From assembly GCA_041725955.1 (NCBI GenBank), contig JBGRQE010000002.1, positions 1 to 64,000 of the forward strand: a stretch of 64,000 nucleotides of DNA, given 5' to 3'. The DNA is from JBGRPZ01 sp041725955 (GTDB lineage Bacteria; Bacteroidota; Bacteroidia; Bacteroidales; JBGRPZ01). Position numbers and translations under genes: made by a program. How positions within the stretch are numbered: position 1 is the stretch's first letter; every line of letters starts with the position of its first letter. Below are positions 42,837 to 53,125 of this stretch, piece after piece. The notes beneath the pieces are model-generated. The model was not told where the DNA came from. It did not search any database and saw only the letters and a program-made list of their open reading frames with translations.

Positions 42837-44285
42837 TTAATTTTTTCGTTGTATTAGTTTTTTAAAGAATCTTTTCCAAATATCATTGTCCATTAATGGT
42901 GAATCACTTGTCGCTTTTCTTGTCAGGAAAATACCAACAGGTAATAATATTGCAGAAGCCATCCACATTCCGACAATAATATCTAATTCTCCTACCATTA
43001 CAGCATTTTTACCAATTGTTACAATTACAAAGTAAATTACAAAGAATGCCACAGAAATGACAACAGGCATACCTAAGCCCCCTTTTCGTATTATTGCACC
43101 AAGAGGAGCTCCAATAAAAAAGAAAATTATGCATGCAAATGCATAGGTAAACGTTTGATGCCATGATATCCAGTGGTTATTAATTCTTTCCTGCCTGCTT
43201 TGGAAATCATTAATATTAAATTCAATACTTCTAATAGTGGAGTTATTATTGTTAATAGCCAAGCTTAGAATACTTTTTTGCTCTTCTTTATTAAAATTCC
43301 CCAGAATTCCATTTTCTGCGATTACTATGCTGTCATTTAGCACTTTACTAATGCTGTCCTTTTTAGTGTCTTCTAAAGTATCTGTTGCTGGTAAATATGA
43401 GAACCGTTCTGTTATGTTTTGTTGAAAATGGACTTCCTTTTCGTCGAGTTCCTGATCCAAAGAATCTATAGCTTGTCTGAGTTGAGACAGGTTTAGCATG
43501 TCATAGTGGTTCTTAAATAAATCTTCTTTTGTACGTGAAAGGCTAAATTCGCTGATATCTTTTCTTATCACTTGCTTTTTAAAGCTCACTAAGAGAAAGG
43601 GGCGGTTTTGGCGATAGTTTTTTGAATTTACAAGATCTTCATAATTATGCCCATCAAATAAGGTGAAATACAAAAATCTTTTGTCTTTTGATGTAGATAA
43701 ATTTCCTTTTTTTGCGATTGTTTCTCTTGTATTTCCCTGACCATTGCTATGGTCATAAATATGGACGTTATACAGAGTTTTGTCGTTTTTAGATTTCTTT
43801 CCGACCCGAATTGCAAATCCCGTAATTGAATTGTCAAATATTCCTTCTTTTAAATCTAATGCTAATTTTTGTTGTCTAACATCATATAATAGAGATTTGA
43901 ATTTTAAATTAATGTATGGTAATAAGTTGTTGGAGAAGAAAAACATTCCTATGCTAAATAGAAGAGTTAATCTTATTAATGGAGCCATTATTCTTTTTAA
44001 GGAAATTCCTGCAGCTTTCATGGCTACGAGTTCATAATGTTCACCTAAATTCCCAAAAGTCATAAGTGAAGCCAAGAGTATCGCTAATGGCAATGCTAAA
44101 GGAACAAAAGAAGCTCCAGCATAAGCAATCAATTGTAAGATAATATACCATTCCAGTCCTTTGCCTACTAGATCATCAATATATTTCCAAAGAAATTGCA
44201 TGATGATTACAAAAAGAACAATTAAAAAAGTAGCGCACAAAGGGCCTATATATGCTTTTAATATAAAACGATTTAAACGTTTCAC
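42837..44285 (-). CDS. LptF/LptG-family lipopolysaccharide export permease
   Basis: A 482-residue permease from GTG 44285 (VKRLNRFILKAYIGPL); a TTG at 44321 adds 12 residues but would overlap a TATCTTTG box on the minus strand (44326-44319), so the shorter form is favoured. About three helices at the N-terminus (to about 110), an extracytoplasmic beta domain (about 120-360) and three at the C-terminus (about 370-470) match LptF/LptG, which extract LPS from the inner membrane with LptB. It heads the operon with two glycosyltransferases and ettA. Confidence 0.87.
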   Translation of the reverse strand: MKRLNRFILKAYIGPLCATFLIVLFVIIMQFLWKYIDDLVGKGLEWYIILQLIAYAGASFVPLALPLAILLASLMTFGNLGEHYELVAMKAAGISLKRIMAPLIRLTLLFSIGMFFFSNNLLPYINLKFKSLLYDVRQQKLALDLKEGIFDNSITGFAIRVGKKSKNDKTLYNVHIYDHSNGQGNTRETIAKKGNLSTSKDKRFLYFTLFDGHNYEDLVNSKNYRQNRPFLLVSFKKQVIRKDISEFSLSRTKEDLFKNHYDMLNLSQLRQAIDSLDQELDEKEVHFQQNITERFSYLPATDTLEDTKKDSISKVLNDSIVIAENGILGNFNKEEQKSILSLAINNNNSTIRSIEFNINDFQSRQERINNHWISWHQTFTYAFACIIFFFIGAPLGAIIRKGGLGMPVVISVAFFVIYFVIVTIGKNAVMVGELDIIVGMWMASAILLPVGIFLTRKATSDSPLMDNDIWKRFFKKLIQRKN

Positions 44286-44318
44286 TTTTTTTCCTTTGAT
44301 TATAGTTTGTTTTTCAGG

Positions 44319-44326
44319 CAAAGATA
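44319..44326 (-). promoter_or_regulatory. Candidate -7 box for the LptF-like operon
   Basis: On the minus strand 44326-44319 reads TATCTTTG, a full TAnnTTTG match; transcription would start near 44313, about 28 bases before GTG 44285. A -33 element is weak. Confidence 0.45.
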
Positions 44327-44486
44327 ATTCAATTTATTGGTATCTAAATAAACCTGTTTTTTTCCTTTCTAAATATCGAAATTTGAATAGATTCTAAAAT
44401 ACATGTAAAATAGAACTGCTTCTTATGGATAATGGAGCATTTTCTGTGTGGAAAATTTTATTTTTGCTACACAAAATTTATTTTAA

Positions 44487-45680
44487 ATGAAAATAATTGA
44501 AGTAACAGATAAAAATACTCAAAGGGCGTTTTTAAATATGGTGGATCTTATCTATAAGGATGATCCAAATTATGTTCGTCCTCTTGATATGATGATTGAA
44601 AAAGTTTTCGATCCAAATAAAAATGTCTTTTTTAACCATGGTAAATGCACCAGATGGATTTTAGAAGAAGATGGTTTAGTTATTGGGCGAATTGCAGCTT
44701 TTATTAATGATAAAAAGGCTTATACTTTTGATCAGCCTACTGGAGGAATGGGCTTTTTTGAATGTATTGATGATGAGAAAGTCGCATTTGCATTATTGGA
44801 TAAAGCAAAAGAATGGTTGGCCGAACATGGTATGAAGGCTATGGATGGTCCTATTAATTTTGGGGAAAATGATAATTTTTGGGGATGTTTAGTTGAAGGA
44901 TTCTCTGCTCCTTCAATTGGAATGCCTTATAATCCACCATACTACAAAGGTTTTTTAGAGAAATATGGTTTTTATATGTACTTTGAGCAAGTAACTAATG
45001 AATTGGATTTAACAAAACCTTTTCCTGAAAGATTTTGGAAAATTGCTCAATGGGTTCGTAAAAAGCCGGGTTTTGTTTATGAACACTTTAAATTTTCAAA
45101 TGCAAAGAAGTATGTGAAAGATTTAAAGACAGTGTATGATGATGCATGGAGATTTCATGAGAACTTTGTTCCTATTGATGAAGATGATTTATGGGCCTCA
45201 CTTGAAGAAGCTAAAGCAATAATTGAAGAAGATTTTATTTGGTTTGTGTATCATGAAAATAAACCAGTAGCTTTTTTGGTGATGTATCCCGATGCCAATC
45301 AGATATTTAAACGATTTAATGGTAAGCTTAATTTATGGAATAAATTGAGATTTCTGTATTATAAAAAGACAAATGCCATTTCCAGAAGCAGAATTACTAT
45401 TATGGGTGTTTCTCCAAAATATCAAAGAATGGGTCTTGAGTCTGCTATTTTTTATGAATTGGAGGAAGTGCATAAAAAACGTCCTTACTGGAAAAATATT
45501 GAATTGTCTTGGGTAGGTGATTTTAACCCTAAAATGCGTGCTTTGCATGAAGCAGTTGGAGGATATTTTAGTAAACGGCATTATACTTATCGGTGTTTGT
45601 TTGGTGAGGGATTGAGTAAGAATAGATCAACAGTAATTCCAACAGATACAAAACTAAAGGATCTTAAAAATAAAGATTAG
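44487..45680 (+). CDS. GNAT-like N-acetyltransferase family protein
   Basis: A 397-residue protein. Signatures of this long acetyltransferase-like family are YVRPLDMMIEKVFDPNKN near the N-terminus, MKAMDGPINFGENDNFWG (about 125-142), a long middle region, and RSRITIMGVSPKYQRMGLES (about 296-314), which looks like the acetyl-CoA binding motif A of GNAT proteins (Q-x-x-G-x-G/A equivalent QRMGLE). The acceptor is unknown. No signal peptide. It is divergent from the lptF-like operon, and its transcript ends in an unusually long hairpin. Confidence 0.8.
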   Translation: MKIIEVTDKNTQRAFLNMVDLIYKDDPNYVRPLDMMIEKVFDPNKNVFFNHGKCTRWILEEDGLVIGRIAAFINDKKAYTFDQPTGGMGFFECIDDEKVAFALLDKAKEWLAEHGMKAMDGPINFGENDNFWGCLVEGFSAPSIGMPYNPPYYKGFLEKYGFYMYFEQVTNELDLTKPFPERFWKIAQWVRKKPGFVYEHFKFSNAKKYVKDLKTVYDDAWRFHENFVPIDEDDLWASLEEAKAIIEEDFIWFVYHENKPVAFLVMYPDANQIFKRFNGKLNLWNKLRFLYYKKTNAISRSRITIMGVSPKYQRMGLESAIFYELEEVHKKRPYWKNIELSWVGDFNPKMRALHEAVGGYFSKRHYTYRCLFGEGLSKNRSTVIPTDTKLKDLKNKD

Positions 45681-45693
45681 AATTTATAATATT

Positions 45694-45765
45694 CTTCTTT
45701 TATACATAAAAAGCGAACTGTCCTACATCATATTAGGGCAGTTCGCTTTTTATGTATAAAAGAAG
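45694..45765 (+). terminator. Exceptionally long terminator hairpin (32-bp arms)
   Basis: Arms 45694-45725 and 45734-45765 are complementary over 32 bp with one mismatch that is a G:U pair in RNA; the loop is CATCATAT. GCGAACTG/CAGTTCGC forms the GC core. It follows the GNAT-like gene. The rest of 45766-46032 holds no ORF or clear signal. Confidence 0.85.
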
Positions 45766-46032
45766 GGGGGGCTTATAGAACAAGTCTTTTAGAGTTTTTT
45801 TTATTATTATATAATGACTTTTATGGTTATTGCTTTTTCTTGTAAATGGATTTGTTTTAAGTAAAAAAATAATAATTGTAGTTTTTTATTTTTATAATAA
45901 TTAAAAATAACTTTTGACTAAATATGCTTTTTGTGTTGTTAAGTGGTTGATAGCTAGTTATGTTATTCTGTTTTTGTTCTATTCACTAAGAGTTAATGAT
46001 AGATGTGAAAAGCTGAAAAAAACATAAGAAAA

Positions 46033-46063
46033 TTTTGTAAACGTTATTAAATTTTTAAATTTG
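46033..46063 (+). promoter_or_regulatory. Bacteroidota-type promoter for the first Asp-box paralogue
   Basis: TTTTG (46033-46037), 18 bases, then TAAATTTG (46056-46063), a close match to the -33/-7 consensus. The leader would be about 45 bases to ATG 46115. Confidence 0.6.
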
Positions 46064-46114
46064 CCATAAGTACCATAGCCAATAAAATATATTAAAAATT
46101 AATTCTACACAATT

Positions 46115-48199
46115 ATGAAGAAACTGTTACTAGTTGGTGGTTTAGCTTTGGGGCTAAGTTTATCTGCAACAGCACAAAAATTCGAATCTGCAATAATGGC
46201 AAAGAGTCACGAAAATGTAATGACTCAAACTTTAATGCCTCTTAAAGGTGAGATACCTTTTGTTAAATCACTTGTTCAAACAAAGAAAACTCGTGTTGGA
46301 TCTCAAGTGATAGAATTAGGCGTTGATAAAAACTTCTATGCTTTTGATAACAGTGAATTGTCAAGCAGATTTGCTGTTAAAGAAACAGGTGTTGATGGTA
46401 AGAAAAGCCATGCTATTGTATACTACAATAACGCATCTCAAGAAAGCTACGGTGATTTTGCCTATGGTTTTACTAATGACGGTACTGACTGGACTAAAGG
46501 TAATAGAGGATATGTGTATAAAGAAGGAGAGTTCAATAGAGCTGTAGCTCTTCATGGTTTCGTTTTTGGAAATGACACTGATGGAGTTTATACTTCTTTT
46601 CTTGCTAGTCCTGTAACTAAACAAAACTTTAATTTTGGTGATTTTGCTGTAGGTTCTGCTCAATTGGGTGAAGATGTTGCAAATCAGGAAATGGATGAAA
46701 ATCTGTTGAATGATCCATCTAATGATATCTATAATAACCAAGCAAACCAAAGTTTCCAGATCGGCAATAATATATATTCTGTTTATTCAAACATGGATTA
46801 TAAGCCAGATCCAAGTGGACAATCTGCAAGCTATAATTTTAGAGATCAATTAGTATTTGTAAAAGGTGTTTGGAATAAAGATACCAAGAAAGTTGATTAT
46901 TCAAGAAAACTAATCGACCTTCCTGCTGAAATGTTTGCTCCAACAGGTCCTTATTATGCAAAGCAACCAGTATTTACTGCTGATGGACAAACTGGTTATA
47001 TTGTCCTTGCTCACTTTGTAAAAACTTCTGAGCAAAATACTGACAGATATTTCTATTTCATGAAAACTGAAGATGGTGGAGATACTTGGTCTGATCCAGT
47101 TAAGAAAACTTTTGTAGGAAACGATGTTTGTGATGCTATAAAACAAACTATTCCAGATGCAACTGTTTATGATCAGATTATTGCTAGAAACCCAAGTAAG
47201 AATGCTGCTGCCTATACTGGTCCTGAAGCTCTTAAATTCTATACACTTAACGATTTTGATGTAAACATTGATAAGAACGGTGAACTACATATGTTGGTGA
47301 ACTTCACAATGGTTTACAATGCAGAAAAAGAAGGTTATGTTAGCTTCGGTTTAGGCCCAAGAGGTCAGGCATTAACTCATATTTATACCAGCGATAAAGG
47401 TTCTAAATGGAATTCTGAGTTGGTTGCTTTTCCAGATGCGCTTCGCTTTACTATTGCTAAGGAAGATGGATATCCATTTTTTAGATTTGGATTCAATATT
47501 ACTCACCGTCCACAGATCATTACCAATGAAGCACAAGATAAGTTAGCTTTTGTTTGGTCTGATACAAAGATAGACTGGAATGCTGAGAAACTTACTGACA
47601 TTACTAATGTTAAGCCTTCTCTTTTTGGAGCTACTTACAGTGTAGAAAAAGGTAAGTATTATAAGCAAACTAAAGGAGAAATGAATGACTTCGATATTCC
47701 TGTAGTTGATATGACTAAAGGAATTAAAGGTGCTGATGCTAAAATGTTGATGATTGAGGCTCCTCATACTTTGGTTGAAGCTGATAATGGTAACTTGATT
47801 GTTCCTATTGTATTCTCAGGTTTCTCTAAAGAAGATTCTAAAGACTTTACATATAAGGAAGCTCGTACCATTAATTATTTATCAGGACTTTCTCTTGAGG
47901 CGAAAGACCCTGTAGGTCTTGAGACTATTGAGAATGTTGCTCCTTCATTTGAAGTTTCTCAAAACATTCCAAATCCATGTTCTGAAAATGCTTTTGTAAC
48001 TGTTAGTGTTCCTGAAGTATCTAATGTTTCTATGGATATTATCAGTATGACAGGTCAGAAAGTTATGTCTATTGATAAAGGTGCAGTAGAAGGTGATGTT
48101 CAGATTGATTTTGATGCTTCAGGATTAAATTCTGGTGTTTACTTCTATACTGTAAATGTTGATGGTAAGAGAATTACTAAGAAAATGATTGTTGAATAA
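46115..48199 (+). CDS. T9SS type A cargo protein with Asp-box motifs, paralogue 1
   Basis: A 694-residue exported protein. Signal peptide MKKLLLVGGLALGLSLSATA. The body has Asp-box-like motifs: TEDGGDTW (about 318-325) and TSDKGSKW (about 430), which suggest a sialidase-type beta-propeller. A shared block SPVTKQNFNFGDFAVGSA (about 162-180) is nearly identical in the two genes downstream. The sorting domain has SQNIPNPCSENAF, DIISMTGQKVMS and SGVYFYTVNVDG and ends MIVE. Function is unknown; sialidase activity is not implied because the RIP/catalytic motifs are not seen. It has its own terminator. Confidence 0.82.
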   Translation: MKKLLLVGGLALGLSLSATAQKFESAIMAKSHENVMTQTLMPLKGEIPFVKSLVQTKKTRVGSQVIELGVDKNFYAFDNSELSSRFAVKETGVDGKKSHAIVYYNNASQESYGDFAYGFTNDGTDWTKGNRGYVYKEGEFNRAVALHGFVFGNDTDGVYTSFLASPVTKQNFNFGDFAVGSAQLGEDVANQEMDENLLNDPSNDIYNNQANQSFQIGNNIYSVYSNMDYKPDPSGQSASYNFRDQLVFVKGVWNKDTKKVDYSRKLIDLPAEMFAPTGPYYAKQPVFTADGQTGYIVLAHFVKTSEQNTDRYFYFMKTEDGGDTWSDPVKKTFVGNDVCDAIKQTIPDATVYDQIIARNPSKNAAAYTGPEALKFYTLNDFDVNIDKNGELHMLVNFTMVYNAEKEGYVSFGLGPRGQALTHIYTSDKGSKWNSELVAFPDALRFTIAKEDGYPFFRFGFNITHRPQIITNEAQDKLAFVWSDTKIDWNAEKLTDITNVKPSLFGATYSVEKGKYYKQTKGEMNDFDIPVVDMTKGIKGADAKMLMIEAPHTLVEADNGNLIVPIVFSGFSKEDSKDFTYKEARTINYLSGLSLEAKDPVGLETIENVAPSFEVSQNIPNPCSENAFVTVSVPEVSNVSMDIISMTGQKVMSIDKGAVEGDVQIDFDASGLNSGVYFYTVNVDGKRITKKMIVE

Positions 48200-48225
48200 G
48201 CTTTGACTATATTTTCAATATATAT

Positions 48226-48258
48226 AAAAACCGCCTTAACCTTAAGGCGGTTTTTTTT
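48226..48258 (+). terminator. Terminator after paralogue 1
   Basis: AACCGCCTTAA and TTAAGGCGGTT form a GC-rich hairpin (48229-48252), with A-run before and eight T after. The gap to 48544 shows no other signal. Confidence 0.85.
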
Positions 48259-48544
48259 GCATACTACTTTTTTTTTCTTTAGATTAGCAATTCGTAATTT
48301 CAGATGTGTTGTTTGATTGTTGTTTTTATGAGATGACAGATCTGTGATTGATTTTTTGTGTTTAAGTTATCTGTCCTTTGTTTTGAAATTACGCAGCTTC
48401 TTTTATTTCTCTTTTTTCCTTCACCTCAAATTAACCAAACTGTTTTTAGTTCAAATTGAAATTAGAATTACAATATAGTGTGAGAGTAATATACTCTTGT
48501 CACTCCTGATTAGAAATTTTACATTTTACTTTAAACTTTAAAAC

Positions 48545-50632
48545 ATGAAAAAACTCTTACTGATTGGAGGTTTAGTTTTATGCCTCTGTAGTTTTACTAT
48601 TGCACAAAAGATTCAATCTCCAGAAAAGTTAAAAACTCCTCGCCGAACAGAAATTGGAAAAACTGTTTTGCCATTGAATACAAAAGTGAAAGCTCCTGCC
48701 GCAAAGTATGAAATATCACGGAATAATAGTAGAAATGCTTCTGTTGTTGAATTAACCACTGTAGTTAATTTTATAACTGACGACTATGGTGAGCGTGCTT
48801 ATCGTTTTGCAACAAAAGAAACCGGACGCAAAGAAGATGGTTCCACCGGTTTTGCTGTTGTATATAATGCATTTTCCAATGAAGATAATATGGGTGATTA
48901 TTCTTATATGTATACCACTAATTCTGTAGATTGGGAAGCTGATAATCTTGCTTATATTTATGATGAAGCATCATTTCCTCGTGGTGTAGCTTTAAATGCT
49001 TTTGTTCATGGAAATGATGAAGATGGAATTTATACTTCTTATCTCACTAGTCCTGTAACTAAGCAAAATTTTAACTTTGGTGATTTTGCTGTAGGTTCTG
49101 CTTTATTAGGTGAAGATGTAGATAATCAAAGAATGGATCCTAATTTGTTGTATAATCCTGATGAAAATGAAATTTATAATAATCAGGTGAATTGGGCTTT
49201 TCAAATTAAAGATCGTGTTTTTGGTGTTTATAGAAACATGGATTTTGAGTTAGAACCTTCAGGAGAGTCTGCTTATTTAAATTATCGTGATCAGCTTATC
49301 CTTGTTAAAGGAAAATGGAATAATGAAACCAAGGTTGTAGATTATGAGCAAAAGAAGTTAAATACTCCTGAAGGGATGTTTGATAAGGTAGGTCCATATT
49401 GGATGCATCAGCCTGTATTTACTGCAGATGGTCAAATTGGTTATGTTGTTGGTGTTCATTCAGCACCTGAAGACGATCAAAATACAGATAAGTATTTTTA
49501 TATATGGCGTACAGAAGATGGTGGTGATACATGGTCGGAAGAACCACAAATAAAAAGTTTTACTGGTTCTGAAGTTTTGCCTCTATTGAAAGATTTAATT
49601 CCAAACAGTGATGTATATGATGAAATTATAGCAAGAAATCCAAGTCAAGCTGCAGCATCTTATAGTTCTCCTGAAGACTTGGTGTGGTATAAAGGTTTTG
49701 ATTATAATATGAATATTGACAAAAATGGAGAGCTTCATTTGTTTGTTTATTTCAATATGATGTATGCTAGTGAGCAAGAAGGGTATATTAATTATGGGCT
49801 TGGTCCAAATTCTCAGGTTTTAGCACATATTTATACTTCAGAAAATGGTACAAAATGGAATTCTCAACCCATTCAAATGGGTGAATCTATTCGCTTGTAT
49901 TTTCTTGCAGGAGAAGATGGTTTTATGCGATTTGGTTATACTTTAGGGCATACTCCAAAAATAATTACCAATGAAGATCAAGATAAGTTGGTTTTTGTTT
50001 GGACCGATACTCATGTTGATTGGGAAGCTGAATCTGTAAATGTTGTTAACACGAATCCTATTATTTTTGGCGCAATTTATGATTTAAATAAGAAAAAATT
50101 TATTGAGCAATCAGCAGGAAAACTTAATGATTATGGAATTTCTGTTGTTGAGTTATCAAAAAACACACCTGCAGATACAAAAGCATTCTCAATAGAGACC
50201 CCATTCACTTTTATACAAAATAATTCTTTTGCTGAGATTCCTATAGCATATTCTAATTTTGCGAATGATGATCCTGAGAATTTCTCTTATAGAGAGCCTC
50301 GTATAATTAATTATCTTTCAGGAGCTAAGCTTGATTTAGGAAAGGTGGGTTTGAATGATAATATCTCTGAAAGTTTAGACTTTAAACTTTCTCAAAATGT
50401 TCCAAATCCATGTTCTGGAATTACTAAGATTGGTGTTGATTTAACTAATGAAAGTGATGTAATGCTTGAAATAGTTAATATGAAAGGCCAGAAAGTTATT
50501 CAAATGAGTAAAGAAAAAAATATAGGTCATTGTGAATTTAATGTAAATGTTTCTCAATTATCAGCTGGTGTATATTTTTACACTGTTAAGTGTGGTGAAA
50601 AGCAATTGGTTAAGAAAATGGTTGTTGAATAG
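48545..50632 (+). CDS. T9SS type A cargo protein with Asp-box motifs, paralogue 2
   Basis: A 695-residue exported protein homologous to its neighbours throughout. Signal peptide MKKLLLIGGLVLCLCSFTIA. The same SPVTKQNFNFGDFAVGSA block and Asp-box motifs (TEDGGDTW at about 325; TSENGTKW at about 437) are present. The sorting domain has SQNVPNPCSGITK and AGVYFYTVKCGEK. The central part is more diverged than between copies 1 and 3, so the duplication is not recent. Substrate unknown. Confidence 0.82.
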   Translation: MKKLLLIGGLVLCLCSFTIAQKIQSPEKLKTPRRTEIGKTVLPLNTKVKAPAAKYEISRNNSRNASVVELTTVVNFITDDYGERAYRFATKETGRKEDGSTGFAVVYNAFSNEDNMGDYSYMYTTNSVDWEADNLAYIYDEASFPRGVALNAFVHGNDEDGIYTSYLTSPVTKQNFNFGDFAVGSALLGEDVDNQRMDPNLLYNPDENEIYNNQVNWAFQIKDRVFGVYRNMDFELEPSGESAYLNYRDQLILVKGKWNNETKVVDYEQKKLNTPEGMFDKVGPYWMHQPVFTADGQIGYVVGVHSAPEDDQNTDKYFYIWRTEDGGDTWSEEPQIKSFTGSEVLPLLKDLIPNSDVYDEIIARNPSQAAASYSSPEDLVWYKGFDYNMNIDKNGELHLFVYFNMMYASEQEGYINYGLGPNSQVLAHIYTSENGTKWNSQPIQMGESIRLYFLAGEDGFMRFGYTLGHTPKIITNEDQDKLVFVWTDTHVDWEAESVNVVNTNPIIFGAIYDLNKKKFIEQSAGKLNDYGISVVELSKNTPADTKAFSIETPFTFIQNNSFAEIPIAYSNFANDDPENFSYREPRIINYLSGAKLDLGKVGLNDNISESLDFKLSQNVPNPCSGITKIGVDLTNESDVMLEIVNMKGQKVIQMSKEKNIGHCEFNVNVSQLSAGVYFYTVKCGEKQLVKKMVVE

Positions 50633-50674
50633 ATCTTTGTAATGAGATTAAATAATATTGTAAAATTGTTTGTG

Positions 50675-50705
50675 AAAGCTGTCTGTACGACAGCTTTTTT
50701 TTTTT
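50675..50705 (+). terminator. Terminator after paralogue 2
   Basis: AAAGCTGTC (50675-50683) pairs with GACAGCTTT (50689-50697), followed by a long T-run. The remaining gap to 50958 is AT-rich and shows no convincing gene. Confidence 0.85.
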
Positions 50706-50958
50706 CGTAATAAATTTTATTCCTTAACTTTAAATAAGAAAGCTCTGAAAAAAGAATGTTTTTAATCGAAAAAGAAGATTTAACTCATCTTTTTTTAAAA
50801 AAAAACAATTTTTTTTTGAAATATAAATTGGGGTCAGACATAATGATTTTTTACTGGATAGTAATAATTAAATATGATTTCATCTATTTCGATTTTTATT
50901 TTTTAGAGTTTTCTATTAAGTCTTGCTTTTTACCATAACTTAAAAAAACAAATCAAAA

Positions 50959-53094
50959 ATGAAAAAACTGTTACTAATTGGTGGTCTTGCGTTGGGATTG
51001 AGTATTTCAAGTACTGCACAAAAATTTGAATCTGCTGTAATTGCGAAAAGTCATCAGAATATAATGCAAGAGGCTGCAGTAATGCCTTTGAAAAATATAA
51101 ATGCTACTTTTCCAAAGTCAAATTTACAATCTAAAAAAAGATATGGATCAGAAGTAGTTGAACTTGTAGTCAATTCTACATTTATTGCTGAGCCATTTAA
51201 AGAAAAAGGTGCTAAATTATCTGCCAAAGAAACTAAAATTAATAAAGATGGCAGTGTAGCTTTTGCTTCTGATTATTCTGTAGCATACCATGCTTTTGAG
51301 GATGAAACTGGATTTGGAAACTTTGCTTATTCATATATGGATAAGTCAGGTGAATGGAATACTGGATTCAGAGCATATGAATATATAGAAGGAGAATATA
51401 ACAGAGCAGTAGGATATAATTCATTCCTTCATGGTGATGCAGAGTCAGGTGTTTATACCTCTTTCCTTACTAGTCCTGTAACAAAACAAAACTTTAATTT
51501 TGGTGATTTTGCTGTTGGTACAGCTCCTTTAGGAGAGGATATTACAAGCGAAAATAGAGAGTATGATGAAAACCTTATTAATGATCCTGATAATGAGTTT
51601 TTCAACAACCCTTCAAATCAGTCTTTCCAGTTAGGAGATAATGTTTATGCTGTTTATAACAATATGGATTTTATTCCTGAACCTGATGGATCATCTGCAA
51701 AATATAACTTCCGTAATCAGTTGGTATTTGTAAAAGGTACCTGGAATAAAGACACAAAATCTGTAGATTATACAAGAAGTAAGATTGAGGTTCCTGAGGG
51801 TTTATTAGGAACAACAGGAGTGTATTATTCAAAACAACCATTATTTACTGCTGACGGACAAATTGGTTATATAGTAGGTGCTCAGTATGTTACTACCGAA
51901 GAACAAAATACTGATAAGTATTTCTACATTTGGAGAACTGATGATGCAGGACAAACCTGGTCTGAAGAGCCAATGATGAAGAAATTTACTGGCGATGAAG
52001 TTTGTGATGCTTTAAAGGTAGCAATTCCTAATGCGGAAGCATACGATAATATTATAGCACTTAACAAAAGTGAGAAAGCTGCTCCATTTACTACTCATGA
52101 AGATTTAAGGTTTTGGGTTGAAGATGATTATGATATGAATATTGACAAAAATGGTGAATTACACATTTTTGCAAACTTTACCTTAATCTATAATGCTAAA
52201 GAAGAAGGATACATTAGCTTTGGTTTAGGCCCAAGAGGTCAATCCTTAGTTCATCTTTATACAAAAGAAGGTGGAAAACAATGGGATTCTAAGTTAGTGT
52301 ATCTAAGTAAATCTATAGCTGCAAGAATTGAACATATAGAAGATGAGAATTTTAAAAATACTTATCCTAATGGCATGAGACTAGGCCATTATCCAAGTAT
52401 AATAACCAGTGAAGATCAATCAAAAATGGCTTTTGTTTGGACAGACACTCCTGTTGATTGGAATTCAGAAGAAGAACTTGAGTCAATTTCTAATAATAAG
52501 CCTTCTGTATATGGAGCTATTTATGATGTTAAAAAAGGGGAATTCATACCTCAAGAAAATTATGAAGAAAATGATTTAGATATTCCTTATGTTGATCTAT
52601 CTAAAGGTACTGCTGTTGATGGTAAAGCTTTTGTCTTAGAAGCTCCACATACATATATTACCAAAAAAGACTCTAAATCAGGTTCTATTTTGGCTGAATT
52701 ACCTCTTGTGTTCTCAGAATTTGAAGATGCTGATGCTAAAGATTTTTCATACTTGAAATTACGTACAATCAATTATTTCAAGGGAGCTTCTTTAATTGTA
52801 GATAAGTCTGTAGGTATGGAAGAAAATATTGTAAATTCTTCAATAGTTGTTTCTCAGAATATTCCTAACCCATGTTCTGATAACACCAGAATTGATGTAC
52901 AGCTTGCTGATGATTCTGATTTAGTTATTAATGTAGTAAGTATAACTGGTCAGAATGTGTTAACTCAAACACAACAAGGTGTTTCTGGAAATAATGAGAT
53001 AAGTTTAGATGTAAGTAATCTTAAAGCTGGAGTTTATTTCTATAATCTAACTGTAGGTAATGAAACATTTACTAAAAAGATGGTTGTGAAATAA
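50959..53094 (+). CDS. T9SS type A cargo protein with Asp-box motifs, paralogue 3
   Basis: A 711-residue exported protein. The signal peptide and next 15 residues (MKKLLLIGGLALGLSISSTA, then QKFESAVIAKSHQN) are almost the same as in paralogue 1, so copies 1 and 3 are closest there. It has SPVTKQNFNFGDFAVGTA, Asp-box TDDAGQTW (about 325) and a degenerate TKEGGKQW (about 440). The sorting domain has SQNIPNPCSDNTR and AGVYFYNLTVGNE. Probably delivered to the cell surface by T9SS; function unknown. Confidence 0.82.
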   Translation: MKKLLLIGGLALGLSISSTAQKFESAVIAKSHQNIMQEAAVMPLKNINATFPKSNLQSKKRYGSEVVELVVNSTFIAEPFKEKGAKLSAKETKINKDGSVAFASDYSVAYHAFEDETGFGNFAYSYMDKSGEWNTGFRAYEYIEGEYNRAVGYNSFLHGDAESGVYTSFLTSPVTKQNFNFGDFAVGTAPLGEDITSENREYDENLINDPDNEFFNNPSNQSFQLGDNVYAVYNNMDFIPEPDGSSAKYNFRNQLVFVKGTWNKDTKSVDYTRSKIEVPEGLLGTTGVYYSKQPLFTADGQIGYIVGAQYVTTEEQNTDKYFYIWRTDDAGQTWSEEPMMKKFTGDEVCDALKVAIPNAEAYDNIIALNKSEKAAPFTTHEDLRFWVEDDYDMNIDKNGELHIFANFTLIYNAKEEGYISFGLGPRGQSLVHLYTKEGGKQWDSKLVYLSKSIAARIEHIEDENFKNTYPNGMRLGHYPSIITSEDQSKMAFVWTDTPVDWNSEEELESISNNKPSVYGAIYDVKKGEFIPQENYEENDLDIPYVDLSKGTAVDGKAFVLEAPHTYITKKDSKSGSILAELPLVFSEFEDADAKDFSYLKLRTINYFKGASLIVDKSVGMEENIVNSSIVVSQNIPNPCSDNTRIDVQLADDSDLVINVVSITGQNVLTQTQQGVSGNNEISLDVSNLKAGVYFYNLTVGNETFTKKMVVK

Positions 53095-53125
53095 TTTTCA
53101 TTGTATTTATCTTTTTTAATATATA

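Noticed and set aside
50756..50938. 60-codon gene before paralogue 3
   Set aside because: Homopolymer-derived Lys/Phe-rich sequence in AT-rich DNA, no start context or homologue; noncoding is more likely.
46115..53094. Sialidases
   Set aside because: Asp-box motifs are present but no Arg triad or FRIP-type catalytic motif was found, and Asp boxes occur in many non-enzymatic propellers.
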